Below are positions 36,000 to 45,026 of a stretch of 64,000 nucleotides of DNA, one piece after another. Position 1 is the stretch's first letter, and each line of letters begins with the position of its first letter. The notes below the pieces were generated by a model. That model saw nothing but the letters and a program-made list of their open reading frames with translations. It ran no database searches and had not been told where the DNA came from. The stretch spans positions 1-64,000 of the forward strand of contig NZ_JAKRFZ010000001.1 of NCBI RefSeq assembly GCF_022347765.1, written 5' to 3'. Source of the stretch: Pseudoalteromonas sp. OOF1S-7 (GTDB lineage: Bacteria; Pseudomonadota; Gammaproteobacteria; Enterobacterales; Alteromonadaceae). Made by a program: the position numbers and the translations under genes.

Positions 36000-36367
36000 A
36001 TCCACACTCCTGCCAGGATGGCTACGATTACCCACAGCGCCAATGCGATTTTCGCACTGGTGTTGCCCGATTCCAATTCTTCCCAATAACCCATGTCCTG
36101 GATCATGTGACGGACACCGCCAATGATGTGGTAAGACAATACAGTCAGGGTGCCCCACGCTATGAATTTTGCAATAAAGCCAGTCATTAGCTCTTTAACA
36201 AATTCAAACCCTTCAGGAGAAGAAAGAGACTCAGACCACGCCCAAATGACAAAGGTCAACGCGAAGAATAACGCAACACCGGTGATACGGTGCAAGATCG
36301 ACGCTTTTGCCGTAGGTGGCATAGATATAGTCGTAAGATCTAGATTTACAGGTCTTTGCTTTTTCAC
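35990..36367 (-). CDS. sdhC: Succinate dehydrogenase cytochrome b556 subunit
   Basis: This 125-residue membrane anchor has three helices, the SILHRITGVALF signature (Ser and Arg of the quinone pocket) and the haem-ligand His in SYHIIGGVRHMIQD. It is the first gene of the sdh-suc cluster, divergent from gltA across a 412-bp region. Confidence 0.97.
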   Translation of the reverse strand: MKKQRPVNLDLTTISMPPTAKASILHRITGVALFFALTFVIWAWSESLSSPEGFEFVKELMTGFIAKFIAWGTLTVLSYHIIGGVRHMIQDMGYWEELESGNTSAKIALALWVIVAILAGVWIWS

Positions 36368-36556
36368 AGTTACTTGCCCATCTTGCTCACAAAGGAGCTC
36401 ATCTACTTGTTTTTATAAAACCACTTGCGCTGGTCGCACAAATGGCACACTCTAGATATACCTGTTTAAACACTGAGCGGTTCACATTGTGAAAAATGCC
36501 AATGTAAAAATAGGTTTACCCACAGACGACACGGTATAAAACCGTAGATAGTATAT

Positions 36557-36574
36557 AAGGCCGAGCGGCCTTTT
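36557..36574 (+). terminator. Orphan terminator-like hairpin in the sdhC-gltA divergent region
   Basis: AAGGCC-GAGC-GGCCTT is followed by TTTT-type sequence on the plus strand. No gene ends upstream of it on that strand. It could end a small RNA or leader transcript starting within 36368-36556, or shape the gltA leader. Nothing else in the 36368-36779 gap is clearly identifiable apart from the gltA promoter candidate. Confidence 0.45.
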
Positions 36575-36676
36575 ACAATTCTTGTTTAGATTGAGACGCT
36601 TGCGAATTAGCCGATGGTATAATATTTAAACGGCGTAGAATATTTATCATACATTTCTGCATAATTCTCAGAAAAA

Positions 36677-36707
36677 TTGACTTTCCACCCCTATTTTAAG
36701 TTAGAAT
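36677..36707 (+). promoter_or_regulatory. Candidate gltA promoter
   Basis: TTGACT (36677-36682) and TAGAAT (36702-36707) are separated by 19 bp. The spacing is longer than ideal but both hexamers are good. The gltA ATG lies 73 bp downstream, preceded by AGGAG. Confidence 0.45.
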
Positions 36708-36779
36708 GATCTGAATTTGCTTAACATTAGTATCACAACATAACAATCAGAATATTGTTATTTCATAGGAGATAAATAG

Positions 36780-38066
36780 ATGGCAGATAAGAAAGCCACA
36801 GTCCATATCGATGGTCATGATCCGATCGAACTCCCGATCTACTCTGGCACTGCTGGCCAGGACGTAGTCGACGTCCGCACACTTGGCGCTCACGGCTTCT
36901 TCACATACGACCCTGGTTTTATGTCGACTGGCTCTTGCGAATCATCTATTACTTATATCGATGGTGCAAAGGGTGTACTACTACACCGTGGTTACCCAAT
37001 CGAGCAATTAGCAGAGCAATCTAACTACATTGAGCTGTGCTACCTGCTTCTGAACGGTGAATTACCAAACGATACGCAACTTGAAGAATTTGCAAAGAAC
37101 ATCACGCACAATACTATGCTGCATGAAAAAATTGCGTCTTTCTTCCAGGGCTTCCGTGTCGATTCTCACCCGATGGCGATGCTATGCGGTGTGGTTGGTG
37201 CATTGTCTTCGTTCTATCACGACGACCTGGACATCTCAGACGCGGATCAGCGTATGCGTTGTGCAATCAAACTGGTTGCTAAGCTACCTACGATTGCAGC
37301 AATGGCGTACAAGTACAACACGGGTCAGCCGTTCGTTTACCCACGTAACGACCTGAGCTACGCAGAAAACTTCCTGCACATGATGTTCTCAGTTCCTGCT
37401 GAAGAGTACAAGGTAAACCCTGTACTGGCCAAAGCAATGGACCGTATCTTCATGCTACACGCAGACCACGAGCAAAACGCGTCTACTTCAACGGTACGTC
37501 TTGCTGGTTCTTCGGGCGCTAACCCTTATGCGTGTATCGCAGCGGGTATCGCGTCACTATGGGGCCCTGCGCACGGTGGTGCAAACGAAGCGTGTCTGAA
37601 CATGCTGGAAGAAATTGGTACTGTTGACCGTATCGACGAATACGTTGCAAAAGCTAAAGACAAGAACGACCCGTTCCGTCTGATGGGCTTTGGGCACCGC
37701 GTATACAAAAACTTCGACCCGCGTGCGACCGTAATGCGTCAAACTTGTCATGAAGTTCTGAAAGAGTTGAACATTCAGGATCCACTGCTTGACGTTGCAA
37801 TGAAACTGGAACAGATCGCACTGGAAGACCCGTACTTCGTTGAGAAGAAACTGTACCCGAATGTTGATTTCTACTCAGGTATCATCCTGAAAGCAATCGG
37901 TATTCCGACCAGTATGTTCACTGTGATCTTCGCTATGTCTCGTACTGTTGGCTGGATCTCACACTGGAACGAAATGCTGTCACAGCCTGGCCATAAAATT
38001 GGTCGTCCACGTCAGCTGTATACGGGTTACACAGCGCGTGATTACAAAAAAGAAGGTGAAAGATAA
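36780..38066 (+). CDS. gltA: Citrate synthase (type II)
   Basis: This 428-residue hexameric-type citrate synthase condenses acetyl-CoA and oxaloacetate. Catalytic His motifs are in [13 protein letters not shown] and [14 protein letters not shown], with the C-terminal Asp region [11 protein letters not shown]. The length matches E. coli GltA. AGGAG precedes the ATG. It is divergent from sdhC and has its own terminator. Confidence 0.98.
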   Translation: MADKKATVHIDGHDPIELPIYSGTAGQDVVDVRTLGAHGFFTYDPGFMSTGSCESSITYIDGAKGVLLHRGYPIEQLAEQSNYIELCYLLLNGELPNDTQLEEFAKNITHNTMLHEKIASFFQGFRVDSHPMAMLCGVVGALSSFYHDDLDISDADQRMRCAIKLVAKLPTIAAMAYKYNTGQPFVYPRNDLSYAENFLHMMFSVPAEEYKVNPVLAKAMDRIFMLHADHEQNASTSTVRLAGSSGANPYACIAAGIASLWGPAHGGANEACLNMLEEIGTVDRIDEYVAKAKDKNDPFRLMGFGHRVYKNFDPRATVMRQTCHEVLKELNIQDPLLDVAMKLEQIALEDPYFVEKKLYPNVDFYSGIILKAIGIPTSMFTVIFAMSRTVGWISHWNEMLSQPGHKIGRPRQLYTGYTARDYKKEGER

Positions 38067-38088
38067 GCATCGCTTAACTAGCACTTTG

Positions 38089-38117
38089 AAAAGGGTTGCC
38101 ACTGGCAGCCCTTTTTT
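38089..38117 (+). terminator. Intrinsic terminator of gltA
   Basis: GGGTTGCC-ACT-GGCAGCCC is followed by T6 and preceded by A4, starting 22 bp after the gltA stop. Confidence 0.92.
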
Positions 38118-38197
38118 GTGCCAGACCAGTTAGACAGACTTGCAAGGCCATATAAATCCGGTAAAATCCGCCTGCTCAGGCGCAGTAGGAGACCCTT

Positions 38198-39421
38198 TTG
38201 AACGATAACCCTTGCACACAACTTCGGCATGATTTCCCCATTTTTGAGGTATCGGTTGACGACCAGCCATTGTGCTATCTGGACTCCGCGGCAACCACGC
38301 AGAAACCACATCAAGTGATCCAGGCCGTAAAGAATTTTTACCAGTCTCAAAATGCCAATGTACACCGGGGTTTACACACGCTCAGTGAACAGGCAACCAC
38401 AGCCTACGAGGCTGTGAGGGTTAAAGTTGCGCAGTTGTTGAACGTGCAAAGCAAAGAAATCGTCTGGACCAGTGGTGCTACCGCCTCTTTGAATTTAATC
38501 GCGTTTGGCCTGAGTGACAACCTGAATAAAGATGATGTGATCCTGCTTTCGCCATTGGAACATCACGCTAATATCGTGCCCTGGCAACTTGCCGCAAAGC
38601 GCACCGGTGCACGTATTGAGCTATTGCCAGTGGATGCACAAGGTGTTCTTCAGCTTGAACAAGCAAAAACGCTGATAGAGAACTTAAAACCCAAAGTAAT
38701 GAGTATTTGCCATGCCTCTAATGCGCTGGGCAATATCAATGATGTGGCAGCACTGATAGCGAGCAGTAAAAGCTCAGGCACGGTTACTGTGGTAGATGGC
38801 GCCCAATCTTTATTACATCTGCGACCAGATTTACAGCAACTGGATTGCGATTTTTATGTGTTTTCTGCTCATAAGGCTCTGGGTCCGACCGGACTGGGTG
38901 GCCTCTTCGGTCGCTATGAATTGCTTAATGCCCTGCCCGTTTATCAAAGCGGCGGTGAAATGATTGACACCGTGAGTTTCAGTGGCACAACCTTTCGTCC
39001 CGCGCCAGAGAAATTTGAGCCCGGCACACCCAATATTGCCGGTGTGATTGGCTTTGGCGCAGCGCTTGATTACCTGGCAGCACAAGATCATGAAACCCTG
39101 TTCCAGTATGAGCAATCACTGTATCAGAGCCTGCTTCAGCAACTGAGCGAAATTGACGGGATCCGGATTTGGGGCGATACCGCTAACAATGTCGGTACGG
39201 TTAGTTTTAGTTATAAAGATGAGCATCATTACGATCTGGCAACCCTGCTCAATACCCACGGTATTGCCGTCAGAAGTGGCCACCACTGCACGCAACCGCT
39301 GATGGCGCATCTGGGCATTGAAGGCACCATTCGTGTCAGCCTGGCGTTTTACAACAACCAGCAAGACATCCATCGGTTTATTGTGGCACTGAAAGACACC
39401 ATCAGTTTATTAGAAGAGTAA
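38198..39421 (+). CDS. csdA: Cysteine desulfurase (CsdA/SufS type)
   Basis: This 407-residue PLP enzyme removes sulfur from cysteine. The PLP Lys is K226 in FSAHKALGPTG and the persulfide Cys is C364 in SGHHCTQPL, typical of group II desulfurases. It starts with TTG behind AGGAGA. Its neighbours are a SufE-like partner and tcdA, the csdA-csdE-csdL arrangement, so CsdA is preferred over SufS. No other suf gene is nearby. Confidence 0.92.
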   Translation: MNDNPCTQLRHDFPIFEVSVDDQPLCYLDSAATTQKPHQVIQAVKNFYQSQNANVHRGLHTLSEQATTAYEAVRVKVAQLLNVQSKEIVWTSGATASLNLIAFGLSDNLNKDDVILLSPLEHHANIVPWQLAAKRTGARIELLPVDAQGVLQLEQAKTLIENLKPKVMSICHASNALGNINDVAALIASSKSSGTVTVVDGAQSLLHLRPDLQQLDCDFYVFSAHKALGPTGLGGLFGRYELLNALPVYQSGGEMIDTVSFSGTTFRPAPEKFEPGTPNIAGVIGFGAALDYLAAQDHETLFQYEQSLYQSLLQQLSEIDGIRIWGDTANNVGTVSFSYKDEHHYDLATLLNTHGIAVRSGHHCTQPLMAHLGIEGTIRVSLAFYNNQQDIHRFIVALKDTISLLEE

Positions 39422-39423
39422 TT

Positions 39424-39831
39424 ATGGACTTATCACACATCGAGCACACCCTGGCTCAGCACGGCGCCTGGCAGGGCAAGTATCGTGAAATCATGCTACT
39501 GGGCAAGGCACTACCGGCCATGCCGGATGCACTAAAAACGGATGACGCACTGGTGAAAGGCTGTGAGAGTAAAGTCTGGTTACACCTTGACCTGGATGAA
39601 CAACGGCAACGTCTGGTACTGATAGCGGACTCAGACACTCGCATCGTCAAAGGTTTACTGGCGATTATTCTGGCTTGCTATAACAACCAGTTACCGCAAG
39701 AAGCAGGTAAGCTTGATGCCTATGAGCTGTTTGACAAGCTGGGGCTGATCAAGCACCTGAGCCCGTCTCGCGGCAACGGAGTGCGCGCTATCGTAGAGCG
39801 TATTCATCAACAGCTTCAGGTGCTGCAATAG
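39424..39831 (+). CDS. csdE: SufE-family sulfur acceptor CsdE
   Basis: This 135-residue SufE-fold protein accepts sulfane sulfur from CsdA. The acceptor Cys is C47 in VKGCESKVWL, and the C-terminal helix GNGVRAIVERIHQQL fits the family. It starts 2 bp after the csdA stop, so the two are one operon. Confidence 0.92.
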   Translation: MDLSHIEHTLAQHGAWQGKYREIMLLGKALPAMPDALKTDDALVKGCESKVWLHLDLDEQRQRLVLIADSDTRIVKGLLAIILACYNNQLPQEAGKLDAYELFDKLGLIKHLSPSRGNGVRAIVERIHQQLQVLQ

Positions 39832-39853
39832 CACCTGAGATACATACCGCGAA

Positions 39854-40648
39854 TTAGCCCGCTTCGCGCGTACGCTTGTCCAGGTACTTGCGAATAGCCT
39901 TTGCCGCAGCAAAAAAGCCAAAGCTGCCCGTCACCATAGTTGCAGAGCCAAACCCGGTCGCACAATCCATATTTTTGCTACCATCAGCCATTTGCTTAGC
40001 TTTACAGACACTGCCGTCACCAGTTGGGTAAACCAGTTGCTCCGTTGAGTACACACAATCAACGGCAAACTTACGCTTCGGATTGGTAGTGAAGTTATAT
40101 TGCTTACGCAGCAGGTATCGGACTTTTGCAAGCAAAGGGTCATGGGTGGTTTTAGCTACATCCCCATAGCAGATCTGACTAGGATCTGTCTGACCACCCG
40201 CGCCGCCGGTGGTGATCACCGGAATTTTTTGCCGCTTACAGTGGGCGATCAGCGCCGCTTTTTCTTTGACTGCATCAATACAGTCGATAACATAATCAAA
40301 GCCCTGAATATGCTCTTTGATATTATCCAGGGTGATAAAGTCATCTATCACCTCAACCTGGCAATCCGGATTGATGGACTGACAACGCGCCTGCATGGCT
40401 TCGACCTTAGGCTGGCCTATGGTTTGCGTTGTCGCATGCAGCTGGCGATTGATATTAGTGACACAGATATCATCCAGATCAATCAAAGTAATTTTGCCTA
40501 TGCCAGTACGCGCCAGTGCCTCTGCCACCCAGCTGCCCACACCGCCAATGCCTATTACACAGAAGCTAGCTTCGCCAAGCCAGGTTAGCTCTGTATTACC
40601 ATACAAGCGGCCGATGCCACCAAATCTTAACGATGTATCTTGCGTCAT
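39854..40648 (-). CDS. tcdA: tRNA threonylcarbamoyladenosine dehydratase
   Basis: This 264-residue ThiF/E1-like ATP-dependent enzyme cyclises t6A to ct6A at position 37 of ANN-reading tRNAs. The nucleotide-binding GIGGVG lies at 33-38, with DLDDICVTNINRQ and the basic C-terminal segment. It is convergent with csdE, and the CsdA-CsdE sulfur relay is known to interact with this protein (CsdL). It ends 22 bp from the csdE stop. Confidence 0.94.
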   Translation of the reverse strand: MTQDTSLRFGGIGRLYGNTELTWLGEASFCVIGIGGVGSWVAEALARTGIGKITLIDLDDICVTNINRQLHATTQTIGQPKVEAMQARCQSINPDCQVEVIDDFITLDNIKEHIQGFDYVIDCIDAVKEKAALIAHCKRQKIPVITTGGAGGQTDPSQICYGDVAKTTHDPLLAKVRYLLRKQYNFTTNPKRKFAVDCVYSTEQLVYPTGDGSVCKAKQMADGSKNMDCATGFGSATMVTGSFGFFAAAKAIRKYLDKRTREAG

Positions 40649-40649
40649 A

Positions 40650-41315
40650 TTACCACTCTAACTCTCTGGGCTTTGCCCAGTTTTGCATTACTTCTGTGTC
40701 TGCCAGCTCAGCAAACCGTGCTCCGCCCTGAGGCAAAGCGTAGAACGTCATTCTTTCGTCGTTCCATTCAAAGCTCAAACAGTAGGCGTGCAGATAAACT
40801 CTGTCGGCCTCGCTGCCACCATAGCTGACATCGCCGAGGATGGGCGCTGACAAGCTTTTTAGCGCAACCCGTAACTGGTGCGTTTTGCCGCTGTAGGGCT
40901 TGAGCAAACAGGCTCTGAGACCCGGTGCTATACTGGCACTGTAAAAGCGCGTGACAGCCGGGTTATCCTGACTGGTTAATAACTTATAAGTACCGCGCCG
41001 GGATTTGGCCATGTCGCCTTTAACCCAGCCTTGCTTCTTTTTCGGTTTGCTATCAATGAGCGCCAGATAGAACTTATCCACGGCGCGACTGGTAAAGCGT
41101 TCAGTCAGCCTGGCAGCGGCATGACTGGAGCGAGCCAGTACCAGCAAGCCGGACGTTACCTTATCAAGTCGGTGTACCGGGTAAAGCTGCTCACCCAACT
41201 GTTCAGCTAATAAGGCTACAAAGCCGCTTTCCTGTTCACTGTGAAAACTCACCCCAGCGGGCTTATGTGCCACCACAAAGTCCGGGTGGCTGGCAATCAC
41301 CTCAAATTGTGCCAT
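40650..41315 (-). CDS. RluA-like pseudouridine synthase
   Basis: This 221-residue protein isomerises uridine in RNA. The catalytic Asp is in [15 protein letters not shown], and a [14 protein letters not shown] motif follows. No S4 domain is present, so it is a short RluA-branch enzyme; the RNA target is uncertain. It overlaps the kdsB stop by 14 bp and precedes tcdA by 1 bp on the same strand. Confidence 0.88.
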   Translation of the reverse strand: MAQFEVIASHPDFVVAHKPAGVSFHSEQESGFVALLAEQLGEQLYPVHRLDKVTSGLLVLARSSHAAARLTERFTSRAVDKFYLALIDSKPKKKQGWVKGDMAKSRRGTYKLLTSQDNPAVTRFYSASIAPGLRACLLKPYSGKTHQLRVALKSLSAPILGDVSYGGSEADRVYLHAYCLSFEWNDERMTFYALPQGGARFAELADTEVMQNWAKPRELEW

Positions 41316-42066
41316 TAAGGTACTCTACGACACGCTTCAAATCTTCCGGCGTATCAACCCCCGCATAAACTGGGCGGCAAGCCTTGGCAATTTTGATGCG
41401 ATAACCGTGGTATAACACGCGCAACTGCTCAAGCGATTCCTGCCCTTCCAGCGGAGAAACCGGTAAGGCAAGATAGGTTTTAATAAAACCAGCACGATAA
41501 GCATAGATACCCACATGACGTTGGAAATGTGCCAGTGGTATTTTACTCTCATCCAGTTCCATCATGCTGTCACGCTGAAACGGGATGGAAGCGCGTGAAA
41601 AGTACAGCGCATTGTGGTGCGCGTCCTGAACCACTTTAACGGCATTGGGATTCAGTACTTCCTGCACATCCGTCACATCAACGCTCAGCGTAGCCATCGG
41701 CGCTTCCTGCGCTTCATGCAGTAAAGTCGCCACCTGAGTAATGTTTTCCGGCGCCAGTAAGGGTTCATCACCCTGCACATTAACCACTAAGGTATCGTCG
41801 GCCAGCCCCAGCTGTTCAACCACTTCTGCAAGGCGCTCTGTCCCTGACTGATGATCTTCTCGGGTCATCAGCACGTTTTCTGTAAAGGTTTTCGCACGCT
41901 CAAATACCTGGGCATTATCGGTTGCGATGTAAACGGCTTTAGCTCCTGATTTTTGCGCCTGCTCGTACACATGCTGGATCATGGGTTTACCACAAATATC
42001 AGCAAGCGGCTTGCCTGGCAGACGGGTGGAGGCGTAGCGAGCCGGAATGACGACTATGAATTCCAC
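41302..42066 (-). CDS. kdsB: 3-deoxy-manno-octulosonate cytidylyltransferase
   Basis: This 254-residue enzyme activates Kdo as CMP-Kdo for lipopolysaccharide core synthesis. Motifs are [16 protein letters not shown] at the N-terminus, NVQGDEPLL and the C-terminal GVDTPEDL. It overlaps both the pseudouridine synthase (14 bp) and the Trm112-like gene (13 bp), indicating tight translational coupling in the lpxK-linked operon. Confidence 0.96.
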   Translation of the reverse strand: MEFIVVIPARYASTRLPGKPLADICGKPMIQHVYEQAQKSGAKAVYIATDNAQVFERAKTFTENVLMTREDHQSGTERLAEVVEQLGLADDTLVVNVQGDEPLLAPENITQVATLLHEAQEAPMATLSVDVTDVQEVLNPNAVKVVQDAHHNALYFSRASIPFQRDSMMELDESKIPLAHFQRHVGIYAYRAGFIKTYLALPVSPLEGQESLEQLRVLYHGYRIKIAKACRPVYAGVDTPEDLKRVVEYLNGTI

Positions 42067-42251
42067 TTTTCGACCTCTTCGAGCGATAATTCGCGCGCTT
42101 CATTTTCCAGCAATACCGGAATGTCATCTCTGACAGGGTAAGCCAGTTTTGCCGCCGTGCTGATCAGCTCCTGGTTGTCTTTGTCAAATCTCAGTTTTCC
42201 TTTGCAAACCGGGCAGGCAATAATCTCAAGTAATTTAGTGTCAAAGGCCAT
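42054..42251 (-). CDS. Trm112-family zinc-ribbon protein (YcaR-like)
   Basis: This 65-residue protein has the Trm112/DUF343 signature [12 protein letters not shown] and [19 protein letters not shown]. It conventionally lies between lpxK and kdsB in gammaproteobacteria, as here. Only one CxxC is present, so full zinc binding is doubtful. It overlaps lpxK by 11 bp and kdsB by 13 bp. Confidence 0.92.
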   Translation of the reverse strand: MAFDTKLLEIIACPVCKGKLRFDKDNQELISTAAKLAYPVRDDIPVLLENEARELSLEEVEKWNS

Positions 42252-43224
42252 GGTTGACTATCCCTTTTTGTTTTAATAACGAATTTAGTTGTTGTGTAAG
42301 CGCAGCACTGGGCTGGGCTTCTACTTTTAAATAATACCAATTTTCTTTGCCGAATGACTGGCATTTAACAGCATCTTTTTCGGTCATAAACACAGCCTGG
42401 TCCTCACAGCTAGCAAAGTCGGCTGCGCTGTAGGCATGGTGATCGGAAAAATGCAGTGTATCGGTCAGTTCAATGCCATCTGAGCGCAAGGATTGTTCAA
42501 ATCTCTGCGGGTTACCAATGGCGCTTACGGCAACGCCCTGCCCGGCGGTTTGCGCAACCGGCTGATTATCTTTCACGCTGAAATAGCCACTGCGTACCAG
42601 CTCATAACCAACCCCATCTGACTCTCCATTATAGACAACCAGATCTGTGTGCTTCAGACGCCCGGGTGATTCGCGCAGCGGGCCGGCCGGTAACAGCAGA
42701 CCATTACCAAAACGACGCTGTGCATCAACAATACAAATCTCGATATCCCGGGCCAGCTGATAGTGTTGAAGGCCATCGTCACTGACGATAATATCCGGCT
42801 TATCTTCTCGCATCAGCATTTCAATGCTGGCCTGGCGGTCGCCACCTATCATTACCGGGCAACCCAGCCGTTTGTATATCAATAAGGGTTCATCGCCCGC
42901 TTCTGCGGCGCTGCTGTTGTCTGTCACCCGATATGGCAGGCTGGGAGGCTTGGCACCATATCCCCGGCTGATCACGGCTACTTTCAGGCCCAAAGACTCA
43001 AGGTAGGGTACCAGCCACAACACGAACGGTGTTTTACCGTTGCCACCTATACCAATGTTACCAACAATGATCACCGGTACGGGTGCTTTATAGACACGCT
43101 TGAGGCCAAGCTTAAACAATCCCCTGCGCAATGAGCTCAGTAACCAAAACACACCTGATAAAGGCAGTAGCAATATATTTAACAGCCCCAAGGGTTGATA
43201 CCAGCTGCGCTCTAAGCGATTCAT
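42241..43224 (-). CDS. lpxK: Tetraacyldisaccharide 4'-kinase
   Basis: This 327-residue membrane-associated kinase phosphorylates the lipid A precursor at the 4' position. A Walker A motif GNGKTP follows IVGNIGIGG, and an N-terminal hydrophobic segment (about 12-30) anchors it. DDGLQHYQL carries the conserved catalytic region. It overlaps msbA by 4 bp. Confidence 0.95.
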   Translation of the reverse strand: MNRLERSWYQPLGLLNILLLPLSGVFWLLSSLRRGLFKLGLKRVYKAPVPVIIVGNIGIGGNGKTPFVLWLVPYLESLGLKVAVISRGYGAKPPSLPYRVTDNSSAAEAGDEPLLIYKRLGCPVMIGGDRQASIEMLMREDKPDIIVSDDGLQHYQLARDIEICIVDAQRRFGNGLLLPAGPLRESPGRLKHTDLVVYNGESDGVGYELVRSGYFSVKDNQPVAQTAGQGVAVSAIGNPQRFEQSLRSDGIELTDTLHFSDHHAYSAADFASCEDQAVFMTEKDAVKCQSFGKENWYYLKVEAQPSAALTQQLNSLLKQKGIVNHGL

Positions 43225-44984
43225 GCCTGCTCACCGTATTGCATCTGGCATAACGCGGCATAAATGCCCTTTTGCTCCAGCAGAGCCTGGTGTTTACCCT
43301 GCTCGACGATGCGCCCCTGATCGAGCACATAGATACAGTCTGATTGCTCAATGGTCGACAAGCGGTGCGCAATAACGATTGACGTTTTATCTTTCATCAG
43401 GTTGTCGAGCGCTTGCTGGATCAAGCGTTCCGACTCAGTATCCAATGCCGAAGTTGCTTCATCCAAAATCAGAATGGGGGCGTTTTTAACAATCGCACGG
43501 GCGATGGCAATACGCTGGCGCTGACCGCCGGAAAGCATAACCCCATTTTCACCCACCATAGTATTCAACCCCTCAGGCAAGTATTTAACAAACTCCCAGA
43601 CATGGGCCTGCTTTGCTACCTGCTCCAGCTCTTCCTGAGTATAAGCACGCTCCAGCCCGTACATAATGTTATTGGCGATGGTGTCGTTGAACAGCACCAC
43701 CTGTTGTGACACCAGTGCAAATTGCTTGCGCAGGGACGACAACGTGTAGTCCTGAAGTTTCACACCATCGAGGGTGATTTCTCCTTCCCCCCAGTCGTAA
43801 AAACGCGGCAGCAGGTTCGATAAAGTCGATTTTCCTGAACCACTGCGACCCACCAGCGCGATACTCTGACCAGCCGGAATTTGTAATGATAAGGATTTAA
43901 TAACGGCTTCATCTTTGCCCGGGTAACGGAATGTCACGCCTGAGACCGCAATTTCGCCTTTAACGCTGTCCGCCTCAAGTTTGCCGGTGTTCTTTTCCTG
44001 CTCTTTATCCAGAATTTCAAAAATACTGGTCGCTGCAGCAATGCCGCGTTGCAAATCACTGTTCACATTCGCCAGCTGCTTGAGCGGTCTGAGCATCATC
44101 ATCATGGAGGTGGTCAGCGATACAAAGGTGCCCGACGAGATGGTGTCTATCATTTCTGGCATCGCGATAATGGCCAGGATCAATGCCATCGCGCTGGCTG
44201 CAATAATTTGGATCACAGAAACGCTCAGTGCCCTCGTCGCATCCATCTTGACTCTTTGCTGGCGGTTACGATTGTTAACATCGGCAAAGTGATTGATCTC
44301 TTTGTCCTGACCACCAAAGCCATGGATCACTTTATGCCCGGCCAGCATTTGCTCTGAGCTGCGAGTGACTTCACCCATGGCATCCTGAATGTTTTTTGAA
44401 ATTTTACGAAAGCGCTTGGAAACCAGGTTCACTATCACGCCGACAATAGGAATGACCACTAAGAATATCAAAGACAATTGCCAGCTGGCATTGAACATTA
44501 CCACCAGCAGAAACAGCACAAAGGCCCCTTCACGGATCATCACCTGTAAGGCACGTGTGATGGCTTGCTGAACCTGTTCAGTATCAAAGGTGATTTTTGA
44601 GATCATTTCACCGTTGGAGTGTTGATCATGAAAGCTCACCGGTAAAAACAACATATGTTCGAACAAGGACTGACGCAGTTTTCTTACCACCTGGGAGCCC
44701 ACATAGCTCAGGCAATACGATGCCATATAGTTGAAAATACCACGCCCAATAACCAGCAACACCACCACGATGGGTGCCATTTTTAACACTTCGGCGTTGC
44801 GCTCTGTCAGCCCATCGTCAATAAACGGCTGCATTAACTGGACGAATAGCGCATCCATGGCGGCGTAACCGAGCATGCCGATGATGGCAAACAAGGCCGG
44901 CACTTTAAAATCGAAGGTGTAACTCAGAAGCCGCTTGTAGATCTGCTTGGCGGATTGTTGCATAGTGTCTCTCTGGTACGTCAT
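43221..44984 (-). CDS. msbA: Lipid A export ATP-binding/permease protein
   Basis: This 587-residue ABC half-transporter flips lipid A-core across the inner membrane. Six helices are followed by an ATPase domain with Walker A VGRSGSGKST, signature LSGGQRQRIAIARA, Walker B ILILDEATS and the H-loop IAHRLST. It heads the msbA-lpxK-trm112-kdsB series. Confidence 0.96.
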   Translation of the reverse strand: MTYQRDTMQQSAKQIYKRLLSYTFDFKVPALFAIIGMLGYAAMDALFVQLMQPFIDDGLTERNAEVLKMAPIVVVLLVIGRGIFNYMASYCLSYVGSQVVRKLRQSLFEHMLFLPVSFHDQHSNGEMISKITFDTEQVQQAITRALQVMIREGAFVLFLLVVMFNASWQLSLIFLVVIPIVGVIVNLVSKRFRKISKNIQDAMGEVTRSSEQMLAGHKVIHGFGGQDKEINHFADVNNRNRQQRVKMDATRALSVSVIQIIAASAMALILAIIAMPEMIDTISSGTFVSLTTSMMMMLRPLKQLANVNSDLQRGIAAATSIFEILDKEQEKNTGKLEADSVKGEIAVSGVTFRYPGKDEAVIKSLSLQIPAGQSIALVGRSGSGKSTLSNLLPRFYDWGEGEITLDGVKLQDYTLSSLRKQFALVSQQVVLFNDTIANNIMYGLERAYTQEELEQVAKQAHVWEFVKYLPEGLNTMVGENGVMLSGGQRQRIAIARAIVKNAPILILDEATSALDTESERLIQQALDNLMKDKTSIVIAHRLSTIEQSDCIYVLDQGRIVEQGKHQALLEQKGIYAALCQMQYGEQA

Positions 44985-45026
44985 AACCCGCGTATTGTAG
45001 CTGTACTGATGGCAAAACTGAATGCA

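Noticed and set aside
35652..36158. 168-residue version of sdhD
   Set aside because: The N-terminal 53 residues are an out-of-frame reading of sdhC; the family start is the ATG at 35999.
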